A stretch of DNA of 64,000 nucleotides, taken from positions 2,162,501 to 2,226,500 of the forward strand of contig OY855906.1 of NCBI GenBank assembly GCA_963693305.1, read 5' to 3'. Shown in pieces: positions 37,501 through 49,500 of this stretch. A program made the position numbers and the translations under genes. The notes beneath the pieces were generated by a model, which worked only from the letters and a program-made list of their open reading frames with translations, did not search any database and was not told the DNA's origin. Positions within the stretch are counted from its first letter, which is position 1; the number at the start of each line of letters is the position of its first letter. Source of the stretch: Meandrina meandrites. Taxonomy: Eukaryota > Cnidaria > Anthozoa > Scleractinia > Meandrinidae.

Positions 37501-40500
37501 GGCTTTTCAAAGACAATACAATAATAATTTAAAACTACTTAAAAACTCTAAGATAATATTCAGACTTAAAATTAATTAACTAGAATTAGGAATCTATAAA
37601 ATCCTTGATAAGTTTACGTTTAAGATAAAACTTAAAAGCAGATACTTTCTCGAGAGTTTTTAGAGAGCTATCCATGGAGTTCCAGATACTGACTGTTCTG
37701 TAGTAGAACGTTCTCTGACCACTGGCAGACTTGAAAAGAGGAATGTTCAGCATTTGTGAACTTCTTGTGGCACGTCCGCTTATTTCTCCTCGCTTACTGA
37801 ACTGGGAAGACAGGTACTCCGGCATGCGAGATGATAGACATTTGAAGGCCATGATAGCGCTCCTGAAATATAACTGAGTCGCAACTGGTAGCCATTTGAG
37901 CTCTTTTAAAACTGGTGTGATGTGATCATATTTGTGCGTACTGGTCGCAATTCGAGCGGCAAAGTTCTGAATACCTTGTAATTTATTTATATTACTTTTT
38001 GATGTATTCGCCCATACGTTCGAACAATAAAAAAGTTTACTAAAAACTAAAGTATTTATAATAGTTAGTAGGGTGCATTTGTCAAAAACATGCTTTGTGC
38101 GGCTTATTTGACCGAGACAAGACATACAGGAGGAGACAGTTTTGGTAATGTGTTCGTCATAGGTCAGGTTCTTGTCCAAAATCACCCCAAGATCTTTAGC
38201 GGTGTGTTCCGGTACGAGTTCTCTTCCCATGAAGGTGAGGCTGGGAGTGTCCAGTCTGGAATGCATTTGCCTGCTGCCAAACACCATGAGTTTAGTTTTG
38301 CTTGGGTTCAACAATAAATGGTTGTTGGAACACCATTGGCCTGTTCTATGCAAATCAACTCTTAAGTCAGCAAAGGCATTTACAGTATCTTTCATTTTGA
38401 AGGATATAACTAGCTTAGTGTCGTCCACATAGCTCTGGACGCTGCAATTCTGTGGTGCTGAAGAAAGATCATTTGTGTATATGCTAAATAAAAGTGGTCC
38501 CAGTATACTTCCCTGCGGAACGCCACAAACTATGGGCAAGATCTCTGACAATGTTGAATGGATTCGAACCACTTGTCGTCTATCATTAAGGTAGCTACCA
38601 AACCACTGGATAACTGGGTCTGAGGCGCCTACATCTCGGAACTTCAAAATTAGGGTTTCGTGGTTGACGCTGTCGAATGCCTTACTCATGTCTAAGAACA
38701 CTACCGAAGTCAACATCTTCTGGTCTATCGCTTTAAGAACATGTATGAAATATTATACATCCCACATTTAGGTCCCCAGGCAAGGCTATTTTATAGAGCT
38801 GATGTGATCAATATAAAAAAATATCGCTGACAGTAGAAACTTTGGTATGGTCCATATAGCTAGCCCCACTAAAATTACTGTACGTTCTAAAATCATGCAA
38901 ACTGTTAAATTGGCCTCATTGGAAATAATGTTTACAGTAGTGATCGTGCTAGCATTGCAGACATGCAGTTACAGAATGTGGCAGTATTTGATTTACTGAC
39001 ATGGGCTGCACAACTCTGTAGCAGTGCTGTCATTAAGCTTTTGAGCAGCTGTTACATCTTAGGTATCACCGTAGCAGTGCAATACGTATGCAAGTTTAAT
39101 GTAGCACTAATGCAACACCAATAGGCATCTTCACCCGTAACAGTCATGTGAGCTCAGCCGTAACAGGTGTTACGGGTTACGGCCCTTAATGACAGCTCTG
39201 TGTAGTACAGTCAACTCTCTCTTGACGGACACCTCCGTAAGACGGACACCTCCATAAGACGGACACCTCTTTAAAACGGACACCTCCATGAGACGGACAC
39301 CTGGTGTTGGTCCAGTTCCTTTCATTTTTCAGTAATTTTACTGTAACTAAACTTTCTATAAGACAGACACCTCTATTAGACGGACAGTTGGAGCCGGTCC
39401 CGACAGTGTCCGTTTTAGAGAGAGTTGACTGTATTTGATTTCCTGACATGGGCTGCACAACTGACAGCAGCAAAAATGGCAATTATTGCTTTATTGCTTC
39501 TGTCACTCACACTTTTGATATCGATCCATAAACTGATCAAGCTCACAACCCAGAGATGAAACCGTTTGAATCCATCAAAGAGAACTTCTGTTTCCTGTGA
39601 GTTCAGACTTTTTGTGATTTGTGATTTTAAAAAGCACTGTAGAACAAATGTTTGGAGACAAAATCAACATAATTAGATGGTGTGTAGGTGGCAGACACCT
39701 TACAAATAGGTCCTGCACTGTATTCCTAGTTTATTCAAGCTCAGTCATATGTTGTTTTCTTTCTTTTCACCAGGTATATTTTATTTCTTCAAGTTGCATG
39801 ATTATGATGATAACCAAAAGCTTGATGGCCTAGAATGGATGCAAGCTCTTACAGATTTTCACAAGGAAGACAATGATAAAGGCGAATTCAAGGAAGGTGG
39901 CCATGTGTTCCTTGAGCATGAAGCAGAAGCTATTGTAGATGAACTTCTAACAAAACATGACATAGATGATGATGGCATGATTGACTTCTTGGAACTGATG
40001 AACTCGAAAGTTGATTCGTTCATGACAGACTTGGACAAGCCTGTTCCAGGCCTAGGTGAAGAGGGAGACGAACAACAGCAGCAACAAAATGTGGAAGAAC
40101 ATTCGTCACTGGAGCAAGAATTTAATCAACGTCAACAAGGCCAGCAGTCTTCAGAGCAAAATGATCCACAGGACAACCAACAACAACAAGACCAACAGGA
40201 ACACCAGCAACAGCAAGAACAAAATCAACAAGAACACAATTCTGAGGAGATACAAGGTGATCAGGAACAGCAGGGAAATCAACAACAAAGTGAACCTTCT
40301 TTAGAAGATGAATATAATCAGCAACACAAGCAACAGGAGGACCAACAACAAGAACAAAATCAACAAGAACAAAACACTGAGGAAACACAAGGTGATCAGG
40401 AACAGCAGGGAAATCAACAACAAAGTGAACCTTCTTTAGAAGATGAATATAATCAGCAACACAAGCAACAGGAGGACCAACAAAGAGAACAAAATCAACA

Positions 40501-40612
40501 AGAACAAAACACTGAGGAAACACAAGGTGATCAGGAACAGCAGGGAAATCAACAACAAAATGAACCTTCTTTACAAGATGAATATAATCAGAAGCAACAA
40601 CAGCAACAATAG
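34515..40612 (+). CDS. Secreted EF-hand protein, MCFD2/CGREF1-like, with Gln-rich repeat tail
   Basis: Four exons: 34515-34687, 36861-36914, 37375-37463 and 39774-40612, all in phase, encode 384 residues. The start at 34515 gives a clear signal peptide (MKMKLSKVGLVFYYSLLCC). An upstream in-frame ATG at 34431 would bury it. HIQKHLGELTG, then YFFKLHDYDDNQKLDGLE, resembles MCFD2, an ER-Golgi cargo-receptor partner, and CGREF1. Two EF-hand loops are visible: residues 115-126 (DYDDNQKLDGLE) and 168-179 (DIDDDGMIDFLE, fully canonical). From about residue 200 the tail is dominated by Gln and Glu, with a 45-residue unit (135 bp) repeated about 2.7 times. Such a tail is not part of MCFD2. Function as a secretory-pathway or extracellular calcium binder is inferred. 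No ER-retention signal ends the protein. Confidence 0.85.
35441..35863. mobile_element. MITE in intron 1 of the EF-hand gene
   Basis: Ends TAAGGCCCAGTTCAGACG and its imperfect complement near 35835-35863 are inverted repeats continuing into GTACTTCA. The interior is AT-rich with repeated AATTCAG words. TAA-adjacent GGCCC ends suggest a Harbinger-like type; the family is inferred. Confidence 0.6.
36300..36545. repeat. Dispersed repeat, copy A
   Basis: The words AGCAATGGTA and GCAATTCCTGAGTTTTGATT recur at about 45350-45400, so this is an interspersed family with at least two copies in the window. It sits in intron 1 of the EF-hand gene. Non-coding. Confidence 0.6.
37469..38755 (-). mobile_element. 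5'-truncated LINE with reverse transcriptase fragment
   Basis: An intact 376-codon frame at 37586-38716 encodes the C-terminal part of a non-LTR reverse transcriptase. Palm motif A reads FLDMSKAFD (residues 7-15), motif B GVPQGSILGPLLF (65-77) and motif C YVDD (96-99); thumb and C-terminal sequence follow. The frame continues a few codons upstream (HVLKAIDQK) before the truncation near 38755. The ACAT-repeat at about 37466-37480 is probably the 3' tail. Endonuclease and fingers are missing, so it cannot move by itself. It lies antisense in intron 3 of the EF-hand gene and still lacks stops, which suggests recent insertion. Jockey/CR1-group affinity is a guess. Confidence 0.9.
39022..39200. 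mobile_element. MITE with 5-bp duplication, hAT-like ends
   Basis: The ends CAGTGCTGTCATTAAG and CTTAATGACAGCTCTG are inverted repeats; TGTAG flanks both sides (39017-39021, 39201-39205). 179 bp, non-coding. It is the third CAG-ended element with a 5-bp duplication in this window. Confidence 0.72.
39208..39431. mobile_element. TA-flanked MITE (pogo/Tc1-mariner-like)
   Basis: The ends CAGTCAACTCTCTC and GAGAGAGTTGACTG are inverted repeats with TA on each side. The interior repeats ACGGACACCTC. It almost touches the preceding element. Ends and TA duplication fit the pogo/mariner group; no transposase. Confidence 0.7.
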
Positions 40613-41086
40613 CAGAAGAAGATATTAGGCCGTAGTTTTAATACAAATTTATAAAATTGACTATTCTAAGTAAATTATTATATTGTATGCACTGACCTGA
40701 CAACCTTACTCTTTCTGACGTAATTATTATATTGAACAATATAAGACTACGAGCCCAAGTTTTCTATGAGTGAATAGTCGAAGTGGTGTAGCTGTTGTGG
40801 TTCAACTTTACCCTTGTTTTTAACTGATTATCATACATTACCATAGCCAAAAACAAAGGAAAATAAAATTTGAACCAAGGATAAAATTGAACCACAACAT
40901 ATAGCCAAGTTGACAATCGCTCAGAGAAAATGAGTGGGCAAGTAGTCTTATTCTTCTAGTAGTAACTCTAAAGGATTGCAGTCTGAAACCTACAAAGCCT
41001 ACATATTGGTGATTAATAGAATTCTACTAGCATACCAATGCAAATGCTGCAATTGGCTAAGCTATTGCACACCAGCTATCAGCTAT

Positions 41087-41100
41087 TAGTATCACCCAAC

Positions 41101-41138
<38 letters not shown>

Positions 41139-41282
41139 GCTACTAGAGGACTATTAGTAATAGTCATCGAGTAGCGAAATTCGTGACGCTTTCTTTCGTT
41201 TTATTCCCAAATAAATCTTTCTTCAACTTGCATTTGCTAACTTTATTATTGCTTTTTCTGTCCGACTAGTTGGGTGATACTA

Positions 41283-41284
<2 letters not shown>
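41087..41284. mobile_element. Small inverted-repeat element
   Basis: TTAGTATCACCCAACTAGT near 41087 is the reverse complement of ACTAGTTGGGTGATACTAA near 41266, bounding about 195 bp. No coding capacity. Confidence 0.6.
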
Positions 41285-41285
<1 letters not shown>

Positions 41286-41316
<31 letters not shown>

Positions 41317-41386
41317 GTCAATAGCCCATTCGGCTTTGCCTCATGGGCTATTGACCCGTAGCCCTTGCGGGCTACGGGTCTAATTG
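41286..41386. repeat. Hairpin element 1
   Basis: A 101-bp palindrome: CAATTAGACCC, GGGTCAATAGCCCA, a short loop, then TGGGCTATTGACCC and GGGTCTAATTG. It shares its ACTAAAACAATTAGA edge with the hairpin at 41622-41727. Confidence 0.75.
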
Positions 41387-41621
41387 TTAATTAGTGTACA
41401 GTGTGGCTGAAGGTCATCTACAGAATGGCAACATTTTCTCATTTCTCCGAAGTTTCGGAGGAAGTTTACAATTCCCGAGAAGACTAAAACAAGGAAATTC
41501 ACCATAAGGCGAGTTTAAAACATCAAAATTACTGAATGAACTGTTGAGTGTGTGTACACAACTGAAAGTTTCAAATCAAAATTATTTGAAGGAAAATGAG
41601 TTAGGTCGAATTCTACTAAAA

Positions 41622-41727
41622 CAATTAGATTATTCGCTCTCAATTTCTGTGAGGTAACAGCAGTTGATTTGGCTTTTGGCCTCATCAACTGTCACCTCAT
41701 AGACATTGAGAGCGAATAAACTAGTTG
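41622..41727. repeat. Hairpin element 2
   Basis: A 106-bp palindrome: CAATTAGATTATTCGCTCTC pairs with GAGAGCGAATAAACTAGTTG, and TGAGGTAACAGCAGTTGAT pairs with ATCAACTGTCACCTCA. Same left edge and size as hairpin 1 but different stem sequence, so the two belong to a variable hairpin family. Confidence 0.72.
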
Positions 41728-42701
41728 TAAATAGAAAACAATGCAAGGGCCAATCAGATTCATGGATTCTCAATAGAACAGGACCAAGTTTCTACTAACA
41801 AATGTTAGAATCATAACAATCTTTTGGAGTTTTGTGCATTTCTAACATCCATCCTTTCTTCACTTTTTTTTTGGAAAAAATTTTTTACTTTCATGCTAAT
41901 CGAAATGAATGTACTAGCTATATGTCCTCTCTCCTCCGCAAAAGCCTCTTTTATTTCTTTTCTTCGTACAGGCTGGGGAATGGGGAGAGGTTAAAAGTAA
42001 GAAAACGCGAAGCCTGGGGAGAGGTTAAAAGTAAGAAAACGCGAAGCCTGGGGAGATGGGGAAATAAAAGCCCGTGGGGAACACTGGGAAGGGAGAAAGA
42101 GAGAAGAGAGACCTTGCTCCCGCCTTTCTGCCCTTCCAGTTGTCCCCTGCGCTGCCCCTATTTTTCATTTTTTGTGTTGTTTTTTTTGCCCCCCTCCACT
42201 GAAGGAGCCCCTGTGGAGGAGAGAGACTATATGTTAATGTCTACATTATAAGCCTGTTGGTAAAAAATTCTGCTTTGGGAAGAGTGGGATAATTTTATAT
42301 GTAGCCATTATTAATAAATGCTGTATTTTATCATGATACTGAAGTCCCAGATAAATCAATGATTGTATGAATGCAAATGAAAGAAAATGGTTTAATCTCC
42401 TGCATGTGTGACACCTGGGAGACAGACATTCCCTCCCTCTTGTCTCTCCCTGAGCAGTTAGGGAGGGACATTCTTCTGTCTCACAGAGTCACTGTTGCCA
42501 GGTATTAGTATTCCCCTACAGAATCTAGTGTTGTGTTGTTAGGATCAAGACCGAGTGCCCTTTTGCTATGAGGAGGGACCCCTTTACTCTGAGATCTTGC
42601 AAATATAGTGTTCTCTTACTGAAAGTTTAATATCCCTTTCTTGAGTTTCCAACTGTCATAAAAGTGGCTTCACAAGAAACTGGCTGAAACAAGATTCTTA
42701 A

Positions 42702-43085
42702 AGGGGCACTGTCACGAGCATAACTTCAAAAATTCAACAGCCCAAAAACATGTTTACACCACTGGAAACCTATTAACAGTGGTCAAGTTTTCTTAAAATT
42801 ACTATACCAGTGTACTGAAGCTAAATATAGAGTGATATCACCTTTATACCATCGGGAGCTTTTGATCTCAACTTGAAAAAGTCAGCCTGACTTTTTCAAG
42901 TTCTGTCCTTGTGGATTGGAAAAATTGATGAAAACTATTAACGGTCACCCTCTTCTTTAAACAATTTGCTAGATATCCTTCCCTTTACGTTCTAGGAGCA
43001 TTTCCTGCATGGTTAAAAGTACTTAGTCGTACATTTTGGTGCCGTTTTACTAAAAAAGTCAAAAAATGTCCGTGACAGTGTCCCT
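42702..43085. mobile_element. TTAA-flanked inverted-repeat element
   Basis: The ends AGGGGCACTGTCACG and CGTGACAGTGTCCCT lie between TTAA at 42698-42701 and 43086-43089. TTAA duplications fit piggyBac or Kolobok superfamilies; the ends do not decide. 384 bp, no transposase. Confidence 0.7.
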
Positions 43086-43549
43086 TTAAGCTTTCCCTGC
43101 CATTTTTCTTGGAAAACCCATACGCTATTCGCAAAGAGTAGGGCACGAAGGTTTCGGTGTTGTTTTCTTGCGATAGCATGTCTACAGCAACATACATGCT
43201 GCCAATATTTCAACCTGCTTCAAATAAAACAGAAAGAAGATACCATACCGATATTCTCCTGATTCTCTAACATTACAAAAATGACGGGTTTTCGACTGTT
43301 TCGTTGAGTTCGGTTTGTTTGGATTCAGTCATGTATTTCTCCGCTCGGCGCGCGCAAGAAAAAAATTATGATCCCCAGGGCTTCCCCAGCGACCCTCCCC
43401 CAGGGTATATTCCAGTTCATAACGTGCCCAAACCGCCTAAATCCGGGAACTGGAAGACGCGCGAAGTACAAAAACAAACAGCAGTAAATTTTAAAGCTTG
43501 CCGTACTTTCCGAAAAACTCAGTGGTCGCCAAGCTCGCTTCTACTGAAA

Positions 43550-46500
43550 ATGATGAAAACGGTATTTAGATTTCTCTTACTGTGTTACCTAGCAGAAGTA
43601 ACGGGTAAAATTCACGTAGAGGTAAGGTTTTGTCGATATTTTTGATCCAACTGTCATCCAACCGTCGATCTGTTTGTAATGATTGTCGTGGGCTCACTTC
43701 GACAACTTGTTTCTGAGGAAATCAAAGAATTTTTTTTTCAATGCGGTTGGAAAGTTGTGAATTGCTGTTTATGAAACCAAAGACAACTACAAATACAAAA
43801 CCACTGAAATGGCCAAACAAACACCAGCTAAGACGTTAACCTAGTTGTTTGTATCTTTACATTTCAGCGTTCAGGAATCTTACCAGTGAATTCAAAAAGT
43901 TTTGGAATCCAGTTCTGTAAGTGTTTTGTGATTTTTAATCCGAAGAACTCTAAATATGCAGGAATAAAATAAAGTTTCGTTCAAGAAATGTCTCTACTGA
44001 AGCTTAAAATATAAGCTTATTGCAGTGAAATTTGTTCTCCATTTTTTTTTGCAGACATAACGCTTGCAAATGATGCAAGAAAAACGCTAACAATAACACC
44101 CAAAAAACCAAGATGTTGTTGGAGAGTTGACAAAAATGACCTGGATTGTAAGGTTGGAATATGGCTAATGTGCCTTTTCGTGTCGATATTTAATCTCGAC
44201 GTACCGATACTTCAATCGTCAACATTCAAGTGTGAATACTTTGTTAATAAAGCTAATTCAACTTCATTTTTTCACAGTCGATGGAACTTATTGGTGGTAA
44301 TGAAATAAAGCTGTCACCGTTGCGAAAGGAGAATATGACCTATGTATTTCCAAACAAAGTAAGCTTGTATAAGTATACATTTTGTTTGAGATCTTTTTGT
44401 CACATAAACTGTGTGCAGTTTTCAGCTGACGGGTGTACATAGAAGAAGTCGATCAAATTAAAAAAAATGAAAACACCACCTCCCATCGACGTCGATTTAC
44501 AGTTAATCAAGCCGGATGGATAAAGTTTGCGTACAACATACAAACTTGGCATGAAATTTGCTTGTTTAATTTGTTTGTTTATTTATCCATTTCAATAGCT
44601 CTATTTAAAACATTAAATGTGTAATAAGCGTCAACACACGAACCAAACATCTCTGCGAGACTGAAGCATTCAGTTGGTAGCTTGAAATGGCGGCTTTATG
44701 CTTGGGTCTGCCATCGCGCCACTTTATTTAGCACTACTTTAATTAAATGGCTTCACAGAAGTCCACAAAGTCTAAAATCTCCTTACGGTGGACAACAGAA
44801 AGAGTCCAGAAAGGTATTGAAGTCGCTCAGTATAGTACATAGTTTGAGCTATGTGACTCCATCTCACTGTAGTGTACAAATGTGCGGTACTTTGTCTTGC
44901 TGTAGTACCCAATGGACCGAGTTGGAAATTGCGACTTTACATTTATAGCGGAAGAGAAGCAACTTCGTCACAAAGTGAATTTTAACACCACTGAACCAAA
45001 GAAGACGTCATGGCTTGATGGTACGTGCATTATCTTCTAAGAGAGTCCTGAAGGGTGAAAATGGGAGCCGTAATTTGCCTATTATTGCACTGAGAAAATG
45101 GGTTTCAAGGGACTGTGATTGAGGCTTTGGCTTCAGCGAGACTTCAGATCATTTGACTGAAAGTTCTTGCTAAGTAAAATGCAGTAAAATAGTCCTTAAA
45201 ACCCTTAAAGCAGCTGAAAACTGTTTGCACATTTACGGTAATGCAGGCTGGGATATGTGGCAGGACTGTCTTCAAACTCCCTTTTTCAGAATTAAAATGC
45301 CGTTCAATGAAACGTGATTTAAAATTGTTCTTCATTATTGATTATTAAAATCCAGCAATGGTATGTCGCAATTCCTGAGTTTTGATTGGCTTACAGGCAA
45401 TGGTATATGGGTTCGTATATCGTGGACCATAAACAAATATGGTGGTGTACGCTTCAGCGAGAGCAGCCAGGGAGCTTAAATGTTGCACTATTCACCCCAG
45501 TGTCGGTGGCTAGTGGTGGATAGGGATAGCCTGCTCCCTCCCTGTTTGTTCCTTCTCCAGTGTAAATCATCTGGATTTACTAATGTGAATATATCTTTCA
45601 GATCCTGAAAACTTGGTTTACATAGTTACCTTACAGTGAAGTTTTTGTTATTCATGCAGGGTTATTCATCATTGCTGATCGTAAATAAGTATTTAAAAAT
45701 TAATATATTTTACTTTACAGTGGTCGGCTTTGGAGGGGATAGCTACAAGAAATGTCGAGGAGTTGATAGGGTGAGTAAGAAACATGTATTCAGGTTCAGT
45801 TGCCACATGCAGACGTCATCACCACAAGTGAAGCAAGTGAAATTACAGGCAACCTGACGTATTACGAAGGTCGACATCCGCGGCGAGGCAAGTTGTCGGG
45901 GCAACTTTAATTTCGGAACGCGAGTGCTTGTCTCGAATTGAACGAAAATAGTCGAAAACTGACTTCCCTTACTTTAACGAGGATTTAACATTTCAACCCC
46001 TCCTTCTGCCATTTGACACTGTTCACTGTCGAGACGCATTTCTTCTATATGCAGACTGTCATCATTATGCCTTTATCCTGACCTGATACTAATAAACCAT
46101 AAAAATATACAGAAATGTTAACAAATGTATATATGCTTGTGGTGCTAGCAATTATTCTTGTAATTGAATAAGGCAGCGTTTTTCTTTTGTTCCGGAATAA
46201 TGCATGCCGGATGTCGGCTAAACCATTGTCAGGTTGTGCTCGTTCATGCGTACATATTTCTGTTTACAGGATCCCAGAAATGGCTGTAGGCCTGTAGACT
46301 GCGTGGAGAAGTACAATGGCTGGAGAAACTTTTTCAGGGACTCGGCAGGAAAGTGTGAAGTCGTGCACGATTGTTACACTAAAGGAAAGAAAGATGAACT
46401 TCCAGAAATTGTAAGTCCCTCTTGAACGGTTATACTTGATGGTATGGACAGTTTCACTATGCAGCTGAAATATAGACTAGTTTTAGCATTTTTGTGGAGA

Positions 46501-49500
46501 AAGAGCTCGTGTGAGTAAAATTTATTGTGTAAAAGTGAAAAAAGGCCTTTTGAGAAGCAGTGGCTTAACAGACGATCTCTTAGTAGTGCATTGCGCATCC
46601 TTACTGCAACGTTAAGAAAATGGCATGTGGCTTTTTCCTTACGGCTTGGCTCGCGAGAGAAATAAATCGTCGTTTTCCCGTAATCAAGTATAGTGAGCGA
46701 TCATTCTTTTTCTCTTTTTCTGAGTCTGGAAATCACCTGGAATAAAATGATTCATGATCAGCACATTTAGAATATTGGAGAAAAATAAATAATCAGCGGA
46801 AACATGAATGCGCTTTGTAATTGGTTTAAAACAAAATTCTCGAAAACTCGCACCACTTTCTCAACCAATCAGGAGTAAAAGCACCGAACCAATCGCAACT
46901 CGCTTACATTACATATGTTTTTACTAGCTATCGACTAGCTACGTGTATTTACTTCGAGTTTTGATTGGTTCACTGGTCTGTCTGTGTCTTGTGATTGGCC
47001 AGAGTGATTATAGCGATTTTCACTTGAGTGTCGAAAGTAATTCGCGTTTGCTTTGGTTTTGCATTACCACGCTCAGTGATTGGCTTAAAAAACTCGCGCC
47101 ACTTTCTCAACCAATCAGAAGTAAAACAAAACCAATCGCGACTTCCTCGCGCCCGTTTTCCCGCGCTTTGTGCCGGCTACATGAATTTGCTTCGAGTTTT
47201 GATTGGTTCACGGGATCGCCTGTGTCCTTTGTGATTGGCTAGAGTGATTACTTTGGTTTTGGTTGTACTATGTTCATTCCAAAAGCTGCTCTATATATTA
47301 ATTGCTCTAGCTGGAAATTTGCGTCATATGGTTTATGTTAACAGGCTTTTGACAAAGACTATAACGACTGCAAGAGTCTTGTTAGTCCTGAGCTGACCAA
47401 AAAACAGAAAAAGCAGATCCATGATAACATGGCGAAAAGTAAACTGGCAAAGAGCAAGTTCACCTTAGAAGATATCAAAGAAATTAACCCGGTGAGCTGA
47501 CCACTTACTTACTTACTTAATTCTCTTGGTTCCTAAGTGGAACATAGGTTCCCAAATAGCGCGCGCCACATAACCCTATTTTGTGCAGTTCCCTTTGCCT
47601 CACTCCACTTAACACCATTTTTGTGCGTCTCCAGGTGTGCTGAGGTCTCCCTCTCTTTCGCTTCCCCTGTGGGTTCCACTCTACTGCCCTCTAGATTTCA
47701 TGTCCATCTGGTCTCCTCAGCGTTTGACCGATCCAACCCCAAGCTCTTTGCCTTATCTCTTCCTCTATCGGTCGCTGCCCTGTTTGCGGGCCTGTTTGCC
47801 TCCAAAGCTGATCCCTAGCGTTTAAAAACTGAATTATTTTTACAATATTAACACTTTATCAAACAGACGGGTCACGAGAAATGTCTTCATGTACTATGGG
47901 TGATAGACTTGATGAACTTTGATAAAATATAAACTCTTCCCTGCATGCAGAGCCTTTATATTCTTGGTTCTTCAATGCCGAGAAAAATGGTAATTAGACT
48001 TTGAGAAAAATATATATATTTTTGGCTTGAGGACTAAACGTCGCCTCACATGTTACAATTTTATTATGTAAGTGGAAAGCCCAGGATATGTCTCGATAAA
48101 AATGGCCGGTTTTTAATACAAGTACTGGTTGTATAATAGTTGCTATTTTTTTCTTAGTCGCAAAGATAACCGAAGTTCATCATATTGAAAGTGTAAAATT
48201 GAATAACGAGATTTCTCTTTATATTTCAAGACATGTTCGATCATTTCTAAATTTTGCCCGAGGGAACATTATTTTGTCAGACTCGATAGTGATCCACGTT
48301 TTCAGTTCGACTCTCGGATGGTGTGTACGGTTAGGGTCTTTCTTTGATTGAGCGTTACACCTCGGTACTTCAACTAGTTAACGAAAAATTCCAAGCACGA
48401 TACTTGTTAGTCGACTGCGAGGTGACAAGTCAGTGTAAGTGTAATGAGAATGTCTGTGTTTGAATGACAGGTGCCACTCAACTGTCACCATGGTCGCCGT
48501 GTTGGTTCAGTGTGCGTTTGTGATGACGGCTGGAGGACGAAGACTAACAACGTGCCCAAGAGAGACCTTCGATTTATATACGACTGGTGCAATGTAAAAA
48601 TCAAGAAGTCGAAACACTCGCATCAAAGAGCTCTTCTGCTTGCTGTATCCTTTGTCATCACCACAACAACCACAACTTTTCTTACGACAAAATAGAAAGT
48701 AACAAATGTGCAGTTAGTCGATTTTATACATCACTTCAGTGCCCAGTGGGTAAGTAACCTTGATTTAGCATGGTTTAGTTGCAGATTATGAAGTAAGCCC
48801 ATCGGAAAAGACCTTTGGGCTACCACAAAATGACTCCAATTTTCCCAAAGGGCATGGGAGATCTATTTTTTTTTTCACCCTACACAAGTAAACATGTTAG
48901 CATTAATAGTAGGACAAGCTATATATTCTGCTCTTGAATTGAAACGTCATCGCCAGGCTGTACTTTTGGAAGCAAAGAAAAACCGATGATCCCCAGCTCC
49001 CCCGCCCCACCGCCTCCCCCCAGCCTGCCATTCACTGCGCTTGTTTGTCTTAACTGACCAATCAGGGCTTGGGCCTTGTGGGCTTCACTCTTTTCATTGG
49101 CTGGGTGGTGATAATATGGAGCTGTTTCATTACTGACAGCGAAAAACATGTGGACGACTCTTCAAGGGACAAAGACATTTTAACTCGACCATTAAAAACC
49201 CTCTGTAAGTATTCACTCATAAAAATAAGTATTATATCGACCAAACGTGAGCCACTCTACTGCTTTCCCGGTAAAATTTTAAAGACTATGATTAATCTTT
49301 TTTTCTACGATCTTTCTTCTCGAAATCCCTACAGTCCTCTTTATATATCGTACAATAAACGAGCATGCTTTTGCGCAAAAGGCTTAAAGCCATTTTCACT
49401 TGAGTGTCGAAAGTTATAATTCGTGTTTGCCTTGGTTTTGCATTACTACGCTTGTTAAAGAACTAGCGCCACTTTCTCGACCAGTTAGAAGTAAAACCCA

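Larger units (their letters stand above)
40613..43549. other. Intergenic stretch between EF-hand gene and SH3 membrane gene
   Basis: No gene is supported. An AATAAA near 40863 could end the EF-hand transcript. It holds the inverted-repeat elements at 41087-41284, 41286-41386, 41622-41727 and 42702-43085. A 34-bp tandem duplication (GAGAGGTTAAAAGTAAGAAA...) lies at about 41976-42055. A frame at 41832-42251 crosses that duplication and is not convincing. Confidence 0.5.

Noticed and set aside
40122..40523. 133-codon antisense frame over the Gln-rich tail
   Set aside because: It mirrors the Gln/Glu repeats of the real exon on the other strand.
41832..42251. 139-codon frame
   Set aside because: It runs through a 34-bp tandem duplication and low-complexity sequence. 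No signal of a protein family.
43304..43549. Upstream in-frame ATG of the SH3 membrane gene
   Set aside because: It would place 82 residues before a clear signal peptide. The ATG at 43550 is preferred, though 5' RNA evidence could change this.
47537..47818. 93-codon frame in an intron of the SH3 gene
   Set aside because: It lies opposite a probable retroelement 3' end with a TAAG tail.
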